45,538 nt of DNA from an uncultured Woeseiaceae bacterium (lineage in GTDB: Bacteria > Pseudomonadota > Gammaproteobacteria > Steroidobacterales > Woeseiaceae), in the NCBI GenBank assembly GCA_902512585.1, contig CABXJW010000008.1:1-45538 (forward strand), given 5' to 3'. Of the stretch, positions 36,777-45,538 are shown piece by piece; within the stretch, counting starts at the first letter, position 1, and the number at the start of each line of letters is the position of its first letter. A program made the position numbers and the translations under genes. Under the pieces are notes generated by a model, which was given only the letters and a program-made list of their open reading frames with translations, ran no database searches and was not told the DNA's origin.

Positions 36777-37939
36777 AACCCATCCGGAAGAATTTTTCTT
36801 AAAAAATTAACTGCTTTATTATATTTTTTTATAGCAAAATCAATTTCATTAAATTGTGTATTCCGATTAAAGCTGAATCTTATCGCACTTTGGGCGAGAT
36901 GATCGCTGAGCCCTAAACTCTTTAATACGTGCGATGCTTCATGAAATTTTGAATTACAAGCTGAACCCCGAGCGACACAAATAGGTTCAAGCATAAGCAT
37001 TAGACTATCTCCATCTATACCCGGCAAGGATACATTCAAGATACCAGGAAAATATGACTCAGTAGATCCATTGACAACTATTCCAGAATTATTTTTTATT
37101 CCATTCCACATTCGTTGGTACAACTTTTGCATTAATTTTATATCACTCTTCATTGATGAAGTTGCTATTTCTGCGGCCAATCCAAAGCCAACAATCTGAT
37201 GGACTGGAAGAGTTCCTGGGCGTATCCATTTCTCCTGCTCACCCCCATGAAATAATGGAATAACCCCGCATCCAGCCGCTTTTCTTATATAAAGAGCGCC
37301 TATCCCTTGTGGTCCATACATTTTATGAGCGGATACGGATAATAAATCTACTGGCAATCGCTCTAAGTTAAGAGGTAATTTACCAACTGATTGTGCTGCA
37401 TCCGTATGAAATAAGACATCCAATTCACGACATAATTTCCCAATCTCATTAATGTTTTGAACTACACCTGTTTCGTTATTCACATGCATAATCGAAATCA
37501 GTTGTGTCTCACTTTTAATTGCAGCTGTTAAATCATCGATGTGAAGAAGACCAGTTTCATCTGGCATTAGCCGAGTAACCTCGAAACCTTCTTTTTCTAG
37601 ATAATCAAAAGCTCCAGACACCGCTTTATGCTCGGTTTTCATAGTAATCAGATGGCGCCCTCTATTAGATCTGAATCTAGCAGCACCGATAATCGCCAGA
37701 TTATTCGACTCAGTCGCACCTGAAGTCCAAATTATATTACTGGCATTTGTTCCAACCAAATCTGCTAATTGCTGTCTTGCCAAATCGATAGCTTGCATCG
37801 CCTTTTGGCCCAAAATATTTGCCGAAGAAGGGTTACCAATAAATTCATCGCTTCTAAGACATTCAATCATAGCCTCACTGACTTGGGGATTTATAGGCAT
37901 AGATGCGGCAGCATCTAGATAGATTGGGTTAGTGGTCAT
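36773..37939 (-). CDS. iscS: Cysteine desulfurase IscS/NifS type
   Basis: A 388-residue PLP enzyme that takes sulfur from cysteine for Fe-S clusters and tRNA thiolation. Features: YLDAAASMPINPQV, HTDAAQSVGKLPLNL, the PLP lysine SAHKMYGPQGIGALY and the persulfide Cys loop ARGSACNSKFHEA. The C-terminus stops at NFLRKILPDGL and lacks the roughly 18-residue tail that E. coli IscS has after this point, a region used to bind IscU. Overlaps trmJ by 11 bases and the IscU-like gene by four. Confidence 0.93.
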   Translation of the reverse strand: MTTNPIYLDAAASMPINPQVSEAMIECLRSDEFIGNPSSANILGQKAMQAIDLARQQLADLVGTNASNIIWTSGATESNNLAIIGAARFRSNRGRHLITMKTEHKAVSGAFDYLEKEGFEVTRLMPDETGLLHIDDLTAAIKSETQLISIMHVNNETGVVQNINEIGKLCRELDVLFHTDAAQSVGKLPLNLERLPVDLLSVSAHKMYGPQGIGALYIRKAAGCGVIPLFHGGEQEKWIRPGTLPVHQIVGFGLAAEIATSSMKSDIKLMQKLYQRMWNGIKNNSGIVVNGSTESYFPGILNVSLPGIDGDSLMLMLEPICVARGSACNSKFHEASHVLKSLGLSDHLAQSAIRFSFNRNTQFNEIDFAIKKYNKAVNFLRKILPDGL

Positions 37940-38675
37940 TTTGATTATGACCTAATTTTTTTGTTAAGCGATATTCAAAAGAAGATAATATTCCTCTTAA
38001 AATATTAATTTCATTTTGATCGGGTGATGCTTTATTGAATAATCGTCTAATTCTGCGCATTAAATGACGTGGGTTTTCAGGATCTAAAAATTCATTTACA
38101 ACAAGATGTGACTCCAGATGATCATAAAAATTTTCCATTTCTTGGACCGATGCATACCTTACATTTGACTCGTACTTATAAGGCTGTTCACCATAAAACT
38201 GACTCCGGAGTTCATAGCAAAAGATCTGCACTGCCATAGCTAGATTCAATGAACTAAAATCTGATGATGTAGGTATATTCAATAAAGCATGACAGTGATC
38301 AAGATCTTGATTTTTTAGCCCTGATTTCTCAGGACCAAAAACAATAGCTGTATATTCATCTCGATGCTCAGTAAGAATTTTTTTTGCACATTCCTTAGGA
38401 TATACGCTTGGCCAATCAATTGATCTGGATCGAGCACTTGCACCAATTACATAATGACAATCACTAATCCCTTCAAGCAAATTATTCACTACTACAGCAG
38501 ATTCTAATATATCATCTGCTCCTGATGCTCTGGATAGTGCATCTTGGTGAGGGAAATTCTGAGGATTCACCAGAACCAGGTCTGCTAAACCCATATTTTT
38601 CATCGCTCTAGCTACAGCACCTATATTCCCAGGATGAGAAGTTTCCACTAATATAATTTTAATTTTTAAATTCAC
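37929..38675 (-). CDS. trmJ: tRNA (cytidine/uridine-2'-O-)-methyltransferase TrmJ
   Basis: A 248-residue SPOUT methyltransferase modifying the ribose of position 32 in tRNA. Motifs: VETSHPGNIGAVARAMKNMG at the N-terminus, VFGPEKSGLKNQDLDHCH, and LNIPTSSDFSSLNLAMAVQI forming the knotted SAM site. The start is GTG (38675-38673); no in-frame ATG fits. It heads the trmJ-iscS-iscU-like-iscA run; iscR, often between trmJ and iscS, is absent. Divergent from suhB. Confidence 0.95.
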   Translation of the reverse strand: MNLKIKIILVETSHPGNIGAVARAMKNMGLADLVLVNPQNFPHQDALSRASGADDILESAVVVNNLLEGISDCHYVIGASARSRSIDWPSVYPKECAKKILTEHRDEYTAIVFGPEKSGLKNQDLDHCHALLNIPTSSDFSSLNLAMAVQIFCYELRSQFYGEQPYKYESNVRYASVQEMENFYDHLESHLVVNEFLDPENPRHLMRRIRRLFNKASPDQNEINILRGILSSFEYRLTKKLGHNQNDH

Positions 38676-38756
38676 AGGTTAATTTTCTGATAAAAATATA
38701 TATTTTCAGTATATCAATTAGTAAGGTCTGTTATTCTATATGTAGTGGAGCTACTA

Positions 38757-38783
38757 ATGAAACCACTAAAATGTTCTTTTTAA
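38757..38783 (+). promoter_or_regulatory. Possible 8-codon leader ORF upstream of suhB
   Basis: ATG at 38757 with GGAG six bases upstream encodes MKPLKCSF and ends in TAA, 19 bp before suhB. The inverted repeat TAGTGG (38743-38748)/CCACTA (38763-38768) would enclose its ribosome site and start codon. Could be a translated leader or chance. Confidence 0.3.
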
Positions 38784-38802
38784 ATTTATTGGAATCATAA
38801 AC

Positions 38803-39612
38803 ATGCATGCATTACTTAATGTCGCTACCATTGCCGCTCATCGCGCCGGTGATTCGTTAATTCGTAATCTTAATAAACTGGAAAAGATTAAATCAAAAGT
38901 AACGCTCAAAGGACGTAATGATTTTGTCAGCGAGGCGGATATCATAGCTGAAAAAATCGCCATTGAAACTATCCTCAAGCATTACCCTGATCATGCGATT
39001 TTAGCTGAAGAAAGTGGTCAAACCGGTGACTCAGAATACCTTTGGATAATTGACCCACTTGATGGTACCACTAACTTCCTTCATGGCTTTCCAATATTCT
39101 GTGTGTCTATAGCTCTAATGCATAACAAAAAACTCATTCATGCGGCAGTGTATGACCCAGTAAAACAAGAACTCTTTACAGCTTCAGATGGCCAAGGCGC
39201 GCACCTTGATGGGCGAAGAATTCGTGTTAGCGGTGAACGGAATTTAAACAGAGCTCTAATAGGGACAGGATTTCCATATCGTGACACCAATAAAGCAAAA
39301 TTACCTTATTTGAATATGCTTCAATTAGCGATTGATCATACTGCAGGAATAAGACGACCTGGCGCGGCGGCTCTGGATCTCTGCTACGTTGCTGCTGGGA
39401 GACTGGACGCATTCTGGGAAACAGGATTAAGCATCTGGGATCTTGCAGGTGGAGCTCTAATTATTCGTGAAGCTGGTGGTATTATTTCTGGATTAAATGG
39501 ATCAGATAAATTCCTAGAAGAAGGTCATGTATTGACTGGGTCACCTCGAATACATTCATCACTCACAAATCTATTTGAAAAAGACATCAACAAGATGTTC
39601 GATCTTACTTAA
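38803..39612 (+). CDS. suhB: Inositol-1-monophosphatase family protein SuhB
   Basis: A 269-residue Mg2+-dependent phosphatase-fold protein. Metal and substrate motifs: ILAEESGQTG, WIIDPLDGTTNFLHGFP and GLSIWDLAGGALIIREAGG. In E. coli SuhB also joins the rRNA antitermination complex. Its placement between trmJ and secF is the conserved gammaproteobacterial location. Convergent with secF, four bases between stops. Confidence 0.96.
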   Translation: MHALLNVATIAAHRAGDSLIRNLNKLEKIKSKVTLKGRNDFVSEADIIAEKIAIETILKHYPDHAILAEESGQTGDSEYLWIIDPLDGTTNFLHGFPIFCVSIALMHNKKLIHAAVYDPVKQELFTASDGQGAHLDGRRIRVSGERNLNRALIGTGFPYRDTNKAKLPYLNMLQLAIDHTAGIRRPGAAALDLCYVAAGRLDAFWETGLSIWDLAGGALIIREAGGIISGLNGSDKFLEEGHVLTGSPRIHSSLTNLFEKDINKMFDLT

Positions 39613-39616
39613 ATTA

Positions 39617-40558
39617 TCAAGGCAGATCATCAATTAACTCTGGGTTCTTTTCTGCAGGCATTAAATCCTTGGTATTTACATCCAATAATAAGGCAACTGC
39701 CCCTGCAGTATAAATAGATGAATAAGTACCTATTATAATCCCCACAATTAAAGCAACTGAAAATGGTCGCACCGATTCACCACCCAGAAGTAATAATGCA
39801 ATCAACACTACTAATGTAGTGACACCTGTAATTATTGTTCTTGCTAGCATTTCGTTTATTGAAATATTCATCGCTTCATCAGAAGCGACACCTCTTAACT
39901 TAATAAAATTTTCCCTAATACGATCAAATGCCACCACAGTATCATTCAAAGAATAACCGATAACAGCTAAAACAGCGGCAACCACAGTTAAATCAAATTC
40001 AAAGCGGAATAACGAAAAGAAGCCAACGGTAATAATTACATCATGCGCAAGTGCACAAACTGCTCCAGCTGCAAATTTCCACTGAAAACGAAACATCACA
40101 TAAGCAAAAATCATTAGTAAAGCAAAAATCATTGCCAATCCACCCTGCTCCGTTAAATCTTTTCCCACCTGTGGACCAACAAATTCAACACGTCGCAGAT
40201 CAACCTCAGGTTCATCAGCAGCTAATAAGCTACGTAGACGATCTCGAATCATATTTGGATTCTCATTTATCTGAGGCGGCAAACGTAAAAGTACATCTTT
40301 AGTTGAGCCAAAACTTTGAACTTGCACATCCTCAAAACCATCATTAGTCAAAAGAGTACGAATTCTGGGTAAATCAGCATCTTTTGGGTAACCAATTTCT
40401 AATAATACACCACCAGTAAAATCAATCCCTAAATCTAAGCCCCGAGTAGCTAAAGACGAAAGCGAAACAAGAACTAATAAAATAGAAAAACCTATAGCAA
40501 TTTTTCTTCGAGTTTCTCCAAGAAAATTTATAGTGGTTTTTTTTGTTATAAATTGCAT
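39617..40558 (-). CDS. secF: Protein translocase subunit SecF
   Basis: A 313-residue inner-membrane protein which with SecD uses proton motive force to complete protein export. Six membrane helices. Signatures: LDLGIDFTGGVLLEIGY after helix 1, VEFVGPQVGKDL, and GYSLNDTVVAFDRIREN in the conserved membrane core. It lies eight bases after secD stops. Confidence 0.97.
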   Translation of the reverse strand: MQFITKKTTINFLGETRRKIAIGFSILLVLVSLSSLATRGLDLGIDFTGGVLLEIGYPKDADLPRIRTLLTNDGFEDVQVQSFGSTKDVLLRLPPQINENPNMIRDRLRSLLAADEPEVDLRRVEFVGPQVGKDLTEQGGLAMIFALLMIFAYVMFRFQWKFAAGAVCALAHDVIITVGFFSLFRFEFDLTVVAAVLAVIGYSLNDTVVAFDRIRENFIKLRGVASDEAMNISINEMLARTIITGVTTLVVLIALLLLGGESVRPFSVALIVGIIIGTYSSIYTAGAVALLLDVNTKDLMPAEKNPELIDDLP

Positions 40559-40566
40559 CTATTATC

Positions 40567-42378
40567 CTAGATAGGTAATTTATCGAGACGTCTATTACCA
40601 AAAACCAGATTTACAATTGCCCGCGTACCAATAATTGAAGTAAACATGGAGGTTAAAATTCCAAGAGACAGCGTAATAGCGAAACCTTTGATAGGTCCAG
40701 TCCCAAAAGCGAATAAAACAATAGCGGCTATCAGGGTAGTAATATTGGCATCAGATATAGACGATAAAGCTTTATCATAACCAGAACTTATACTTCCTTG
40801 AGCAGTCCCACCGGTTCTTAATTCTTCTCTGATACGTTCAAAAATAAGTACATTTGCATCAACAGCCATACCAACAGTAAGTACGATGCCAGCTATACCT
40901 GGGAGGGTGAGCGAAGCCTGCAATAAAGATAATAATGCCACAATAAAAATCAGATTAGTAAATAGAGCCAAATTAGCAATCATCCCAAACCATTTGTAAT
41001 ATAAAGCCATAAATATCACAACCGCCAAAAAACCTATTGTGACCGCACTAAAGCCCCGATCAATATTATCTTGACCTAAGCTCGGCCCAATTGTTCGCTC
41101 TTCGATTTTAAAAACCGGTGCAGCTAACGCCCCAGCTCTCAATAAAAGCGCTAATTCTCTTGCCTCTATCGGTGTCAATCCAGTAATCTGAAAACGATCC
41201 TTAAAGATGCCACGTATTGTAGCAGTACTAATTATTTCTTCTGTTTTTATAATTTTAGTATTTACAATGCCATTATTTGTTTCGGTTATGCGACGAGTCT
41301 CAATAAAGACAGTTGACATTGGTTTATTGAGATTCTCACGTGTAGTCTTGAGCATGCTCTCTCCTCCAGCTGCATCTAAGGTAATAAATACAGCGGGTTG
41401 GCCCTGGCTAAAGCCAGATTCAGCATCGATAATTTGATCTCCAGAAGCTATTATTTCTCTCCTTAGATTTTGAGAAGGTACTCCAGGTCTTCCTGTGTAT
41501 CTTCTTGATCCAGGGAAATTACCTCCGTTATCTGCTAGATGAAACTCCAGGGTAGCAGTTGCTGTCAAAATATCATCTAATCGATTCGGATCCTGCACAC
41601 CAGGCAATTGGACAACGATTCGATCTACTCCTTGTCGCTGCACTAATGGCTCTGCGACACCTAGTTGATTAACTCTATTTCTCAATGTAGTTATATTTTG
41701 TTCAATTGCGAAATCTTGTCTTGCTTTGATTTGAGTTTCAGTCATTCGCAATCGAAATGAGCTATCATCGGAGCCATCTAATACTAATAAATCAGGATCA
41801 GCCTCAGAAATCATAGTTAAGGCCCTGGTTCGATCATCGACATTCCTCAGTCTTACTATAATATCGGAATTCACTATATCGACTCGGCTTCTAATATTTT
41901 CTTCCCGCAACAGATCACTAAAACTTTGCTCATACAAAGTTAGCCTTGAAGCAATTGCAGTGTCCATATCAACTTCCAAGAGAAAATATACACCACCCCT
42001 AAGATCTAAACCCAGACTCATTGGTTTAATACCGAGTTTTCGTAGCCAATTTGGTAAATTAGGTGTTAACGTGTAGGCCACGCTCTTTTGCTCACTGTAT
42101 CTATTTCTTAGGCGTTGCCCGGCCGTTGTCTGATCCTCCGGATCCTTAAAAAGAATTATAGCTCTCCCATCTTCGATAAAGCTTGCAAGAGGAGATAGTC
42201 TAATATTACCTAAAGCATCCATGACCTCTTGCAATTGGTCATCATCAAAATCAATCCCATTTGAATTGGCTATTTGCACAGATGGGACACTGCTGTATAG
42301 GTTCGGAAGAGCCAAGATAGCGCCCAGCATAAAGACAACTACTACCAGAATATTCAACCATGAGGGATAACGATTCAT
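40567..42378 (-). CDS. secD: Protein translocase subunit SecD
   Basis: A 603-residue inner-membrane protein. One N-terminal helix, then a large periplasmic part with LGLDLRGGVYFLLEVD (P1 base) and VDRIVVQLPGVQDPNRLDDI, and five C-terminal helices with GMAVDANVLIFERIREEL. Length matches gammaproteobacterial SecD (about 615). Twelve bases after yajC. Confidence 0.97.
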   Translation of the reverse strand: MNRYPSWLNILVVVVFMLGAILALPNLYSSVPSVQIANSNGIDFDDDQLQEVMDALGNIRLSPLASFIEDGRAIILFKDPEDQTTAGQRLRNRYSEQKSVAYTLTPNLPNWLRKLGIKPMSLGLDLRGGVYFLLEVDMDTAIASRLTLYEQSFSDLLREENIRSRVDIVNSDIIVRLRNVDDRTRALTMISEADPDLLVLDGSDDSSFRLRMTETQIKARQDFAIEQNITTLRNRVNQLGVAEPLVQRQGVDRIVVQLPGVQDPNRLDDILTATATLEFHLADNGGNFPGSRRYTGRPGVPSQNLRREIIASGDQIIDAESGFSQGQPAVFITLDAAGGESMLKTTRENLNKPMSTVFIETRRITETNNGIVNTKIIKTEEIISTATIRGIFKDRFQITGLTPIEARELALLLRAGALAAPVFKIEERTIGPSLGQDNIDRGFSAVTIGFLAVVIFMALYYKWFGMIANLALFTNLIFIVALLSLLQASLTLPGIAGIVLTVGMAVDANVLIFERIREELRTGGTAQGSISSGYDKALSSISDANITTLIAAIVLFAFGTGPIKGFAITLSLGILTSMFTSIIGTRAIVNLVFGNRRLDKLPI

Positions 42379-42390
42379 TTAATATTATTC

Positions 42391-42717
42391 TTAAGCTGCA
42401 TCGACTGTCCCTTTTGGGACAATCGCAGATACAGAAGACTTTTGAATCTTAACTTCAACGCCTTCTGATATCTCTAAGGTAGCGTAATGCTCACTAACAG
42501 CAGTGACTTTTGAAAGCAAACCACCAGTAGTGGTTACCTCATCACCAGCTGATAAGGCCTGCAATAGGGCTGCATGAGCTTTTTGTCTTTTTTGCTGTGG
42601 ACGAATAAGTAAAAAATAGAACACAATAAAAATAGCGGCCATAGGTAATAAAAACCCAAATGGATCTGCCGCTGGTGAACTACTTTGCGCTTGTGCATTA
42701 CTAATTAAAAAATTCAT
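42391..42717 (-). CDS. yajC: Sec accessory protein YajC
   Basis: A 108-residue protein with one membrane helix at about 20-40, followed by RPQQKRQKAHAALLQALSAGDEV and TTGGLLSKV, typical of YajC. It associates with SecDF in the inner membrane. First gene of yajC-secD-secF, with a promoter-like TATAAT about 40 bp upstream. Confidence 0.96.
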   Translation of the reverse strand: MNFLISNAQAQSSSPAADPFGFLLPMAAIFIVFYFLLIRPQQKRQKAHAALLQALSAGDEVTTTGGLLSKVTAVSEHYATLEISEGVEVKIQKSSVSAIVPKGTVDAA

Positions 42718-42755
42718 AATTTATTCTTTTATTAAGTTATTTTGTTAGTCGAACT

Positions 42756-42761
42756 ATTATA
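42756..42761 (-). promoter_or_regulatory. Probable -10 element of the yajC-secDF promoter
   Basis: A perfect TATAAT on the minus strand lies 39 bp before the yajC ATG, in the 92-bp gap after tgt. The -35 region is weak (TACTTG at 16-base spacing). The gap suggests yajC-secDF is transcribed at least partly apart from queA-tgt. Confidence 0.45.
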
Positions 42762-42809
42762 CAACAAGAAACCACTCAAGTACGACGAATGTGTATATTA
42801 TTGATTCAT

Positions 42810-44968
<2,159 letters not shown>

Positions 44969-45064
44969 TTATATCCATTTTTAAACTATTCTAAAAATTA
45001 ATTATAAATCACTGCTCACATGTAATATATGTATTTAAATAATGTGATTGAATTAAAAATATAA

Positions 45065-45202
45065 TTAGAAGTTAAAAATCATTTACGTATAAATGCTCAA
45101 AATTGTGTGCACTGCAAAACTTGTGACATTAAGGACCCCAAGCAAAATATAGTCTGGGCGGTCCCTGAGGGCGGTGGCGGTCCGAATTATTCTGGAATGT
45201 AG
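45065..45202 (+). pseudogene. C-terminal remnant of an ETF-ubiquinone oxidoreductase gene
   Basis: Forty-five codons plus a TAG encode the exact C-terminus of electron-transfer flavoprotein:ubiquinone oxidoreductase, including [20 protein letters not shown] (three of four ligands of its [4Fe-4S] cluster), the segment [17 protein letters not shown] and the stop. A TAA at 45062-45064 precedes it in frame, there is no start codon, and no other ETF-QO sequence is recognisable upstream. The full protein has about 550 residues, so over 90% of the gene is missing. The near-perfect reading frame suggests a recent deletion, or an assembly join. It faces the HSD10-like gene, seven bases away. Confidence 0.85.
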
Positions 45203-45209
45203 AATTGCA

Positions 45210-45538
45210 TTATTTGGGTTGCATTCTAATAGCACCATCTATGCGAATAGTTTCACCATTAAGCATTACATTTCGATAAATACTATCAACTAAATCGGCA
45301 TACTCCTCTGGACGACCTAGTCGGGGTGGAAAAGGCACTTGTTTACCCAGTGATTCTTGAAGTTCTGGTGTCATTCCCGCTACCATTGGTGTTTTGAATA
45401 TTCCAGGGGCGATTGTATTTACTCTAATTCCGATTCTTGCAAATTCTCTCGCTAATGGCAGCGTCATTCCTACAATACCTCCTTTAGAGGCCGAATAGGC
45501 AGCCTGACCAATTTGACCTTCATATGCAGCTACAGAAG
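45210..45538 (-). CDS. HSD10-like short-chain dehydrogenase (5' part beyond window)
   Basis: The last 109 residues of a short-chain dehydrogenase; the gene continues past the right edge. The catalytic Tyr-x3-Lys is in [14 protein letters not shown], followed by [20 protein letters not shown] and the C-terminal [15 protein letters not shown]. This matches type-10 hydroxysteroid/3-hydroxyacyl-CoA dehydrogenases that act in branched fatty-acid or isoleucine breakdown. The adjoining ETF-QO remnant also belongs to acyl-CoA oxidation, which fits an old neighbourhood for that pathway. Confidence 0.9.
   Translation of the reverse strand, partial: SVAAYEGQIGQAAYSASKGGIVGMTLPLAREFARIGIRVNTIAPGIFKTPMVAGMTPELQESLGKQVPFPPRLGRPEEYADLVDSIYRNVMLNGETIRIDGAIRMQPK

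Overview
The window is about 45.5 kb of AT-rich chromosomal DNA, densely packed with genes. It looks like a free-living, probably marine, gammaproteobacterium. This is inferred from gene order: xseA/guaB-guaA, rodZ-hisS-yfgM-bamB-der, trmJ-iscS with suhB and secFD-yajC-tgt-queA are classic gammaproteobacterial neighbourhoods. Two TonB-dependent receptors, short intergenic gaps and small genes fit a streamlined pelagic lineage (SAR86-like groups are candidates), but the genus cannot be read from the sequence alone. I see no rRNA, tRNA, CRISPR array, transposase, integrase or phage gene. The only stretch over 300 bases without a long ORF (7694-8081) holds a short gene and a perfect hairpin.

Left part (1-7181), mixed functions: a truncated class I aminotransferase, a glutaredoxin-like protein, a cryptochrome/photolyase-like flavoprotein, a DUF3429 membrane protein, a SAM hydrolase with a signal peptide, an exported TPR protein, malonyl-CoA decarboxylase and a MAPEG protein.

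Zinc region (7292-10565), the most interesting block: a Zur-box-like palindrome lies on a promoter that would give an almost leaderless transcript. It is followed by a small exported Cys protein, a TonB receptor with four His/Glu-rich blocks (ZnuD-like), a perfect 15-bp hairpin, an unrecognised 59-residue membrane microprotein and a MerC-family membrane protein. I read this as a zinc-starvation uptake operon with at least one undescribed component.

Middle (10602-23193), accessory metabolism and membranes: a TIP30-like Rossmann protein, an NTF2-like protein, DUF2805, small membrane proteins, a class III aminotransferase, DoxX, a zinc-less MDR dehydrogenase, a DUF1295 reductase, an NhaC-type antiporter with an N-terminal extension, threonine aldolase, a second TonB receptor with a probable non-ATG start, a flavin reductase and an unknown polytopic protein.

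Right part (23197-45538), housekeeping: guaA, guaB, xseA, a metX-family acyltransferase, der, bamB, yfgM, hisS, rodZ, rlmN, ndk, iscA, an IscU-like protein lacking cluster ligands, an IscS with a short C-terminus, trmJ, suhB, secF, secD, yajC, tgt and queA. At the end are a 45-codon remnant of an ETF-ubiquinone oxidoreductase gene and a 3'-terminal part of a HSD10-like dehydrogenase. Missing relative to the usual gene order are ispG between rodZ and hisS, and iscR, hscBA and fdx around iscSUA.
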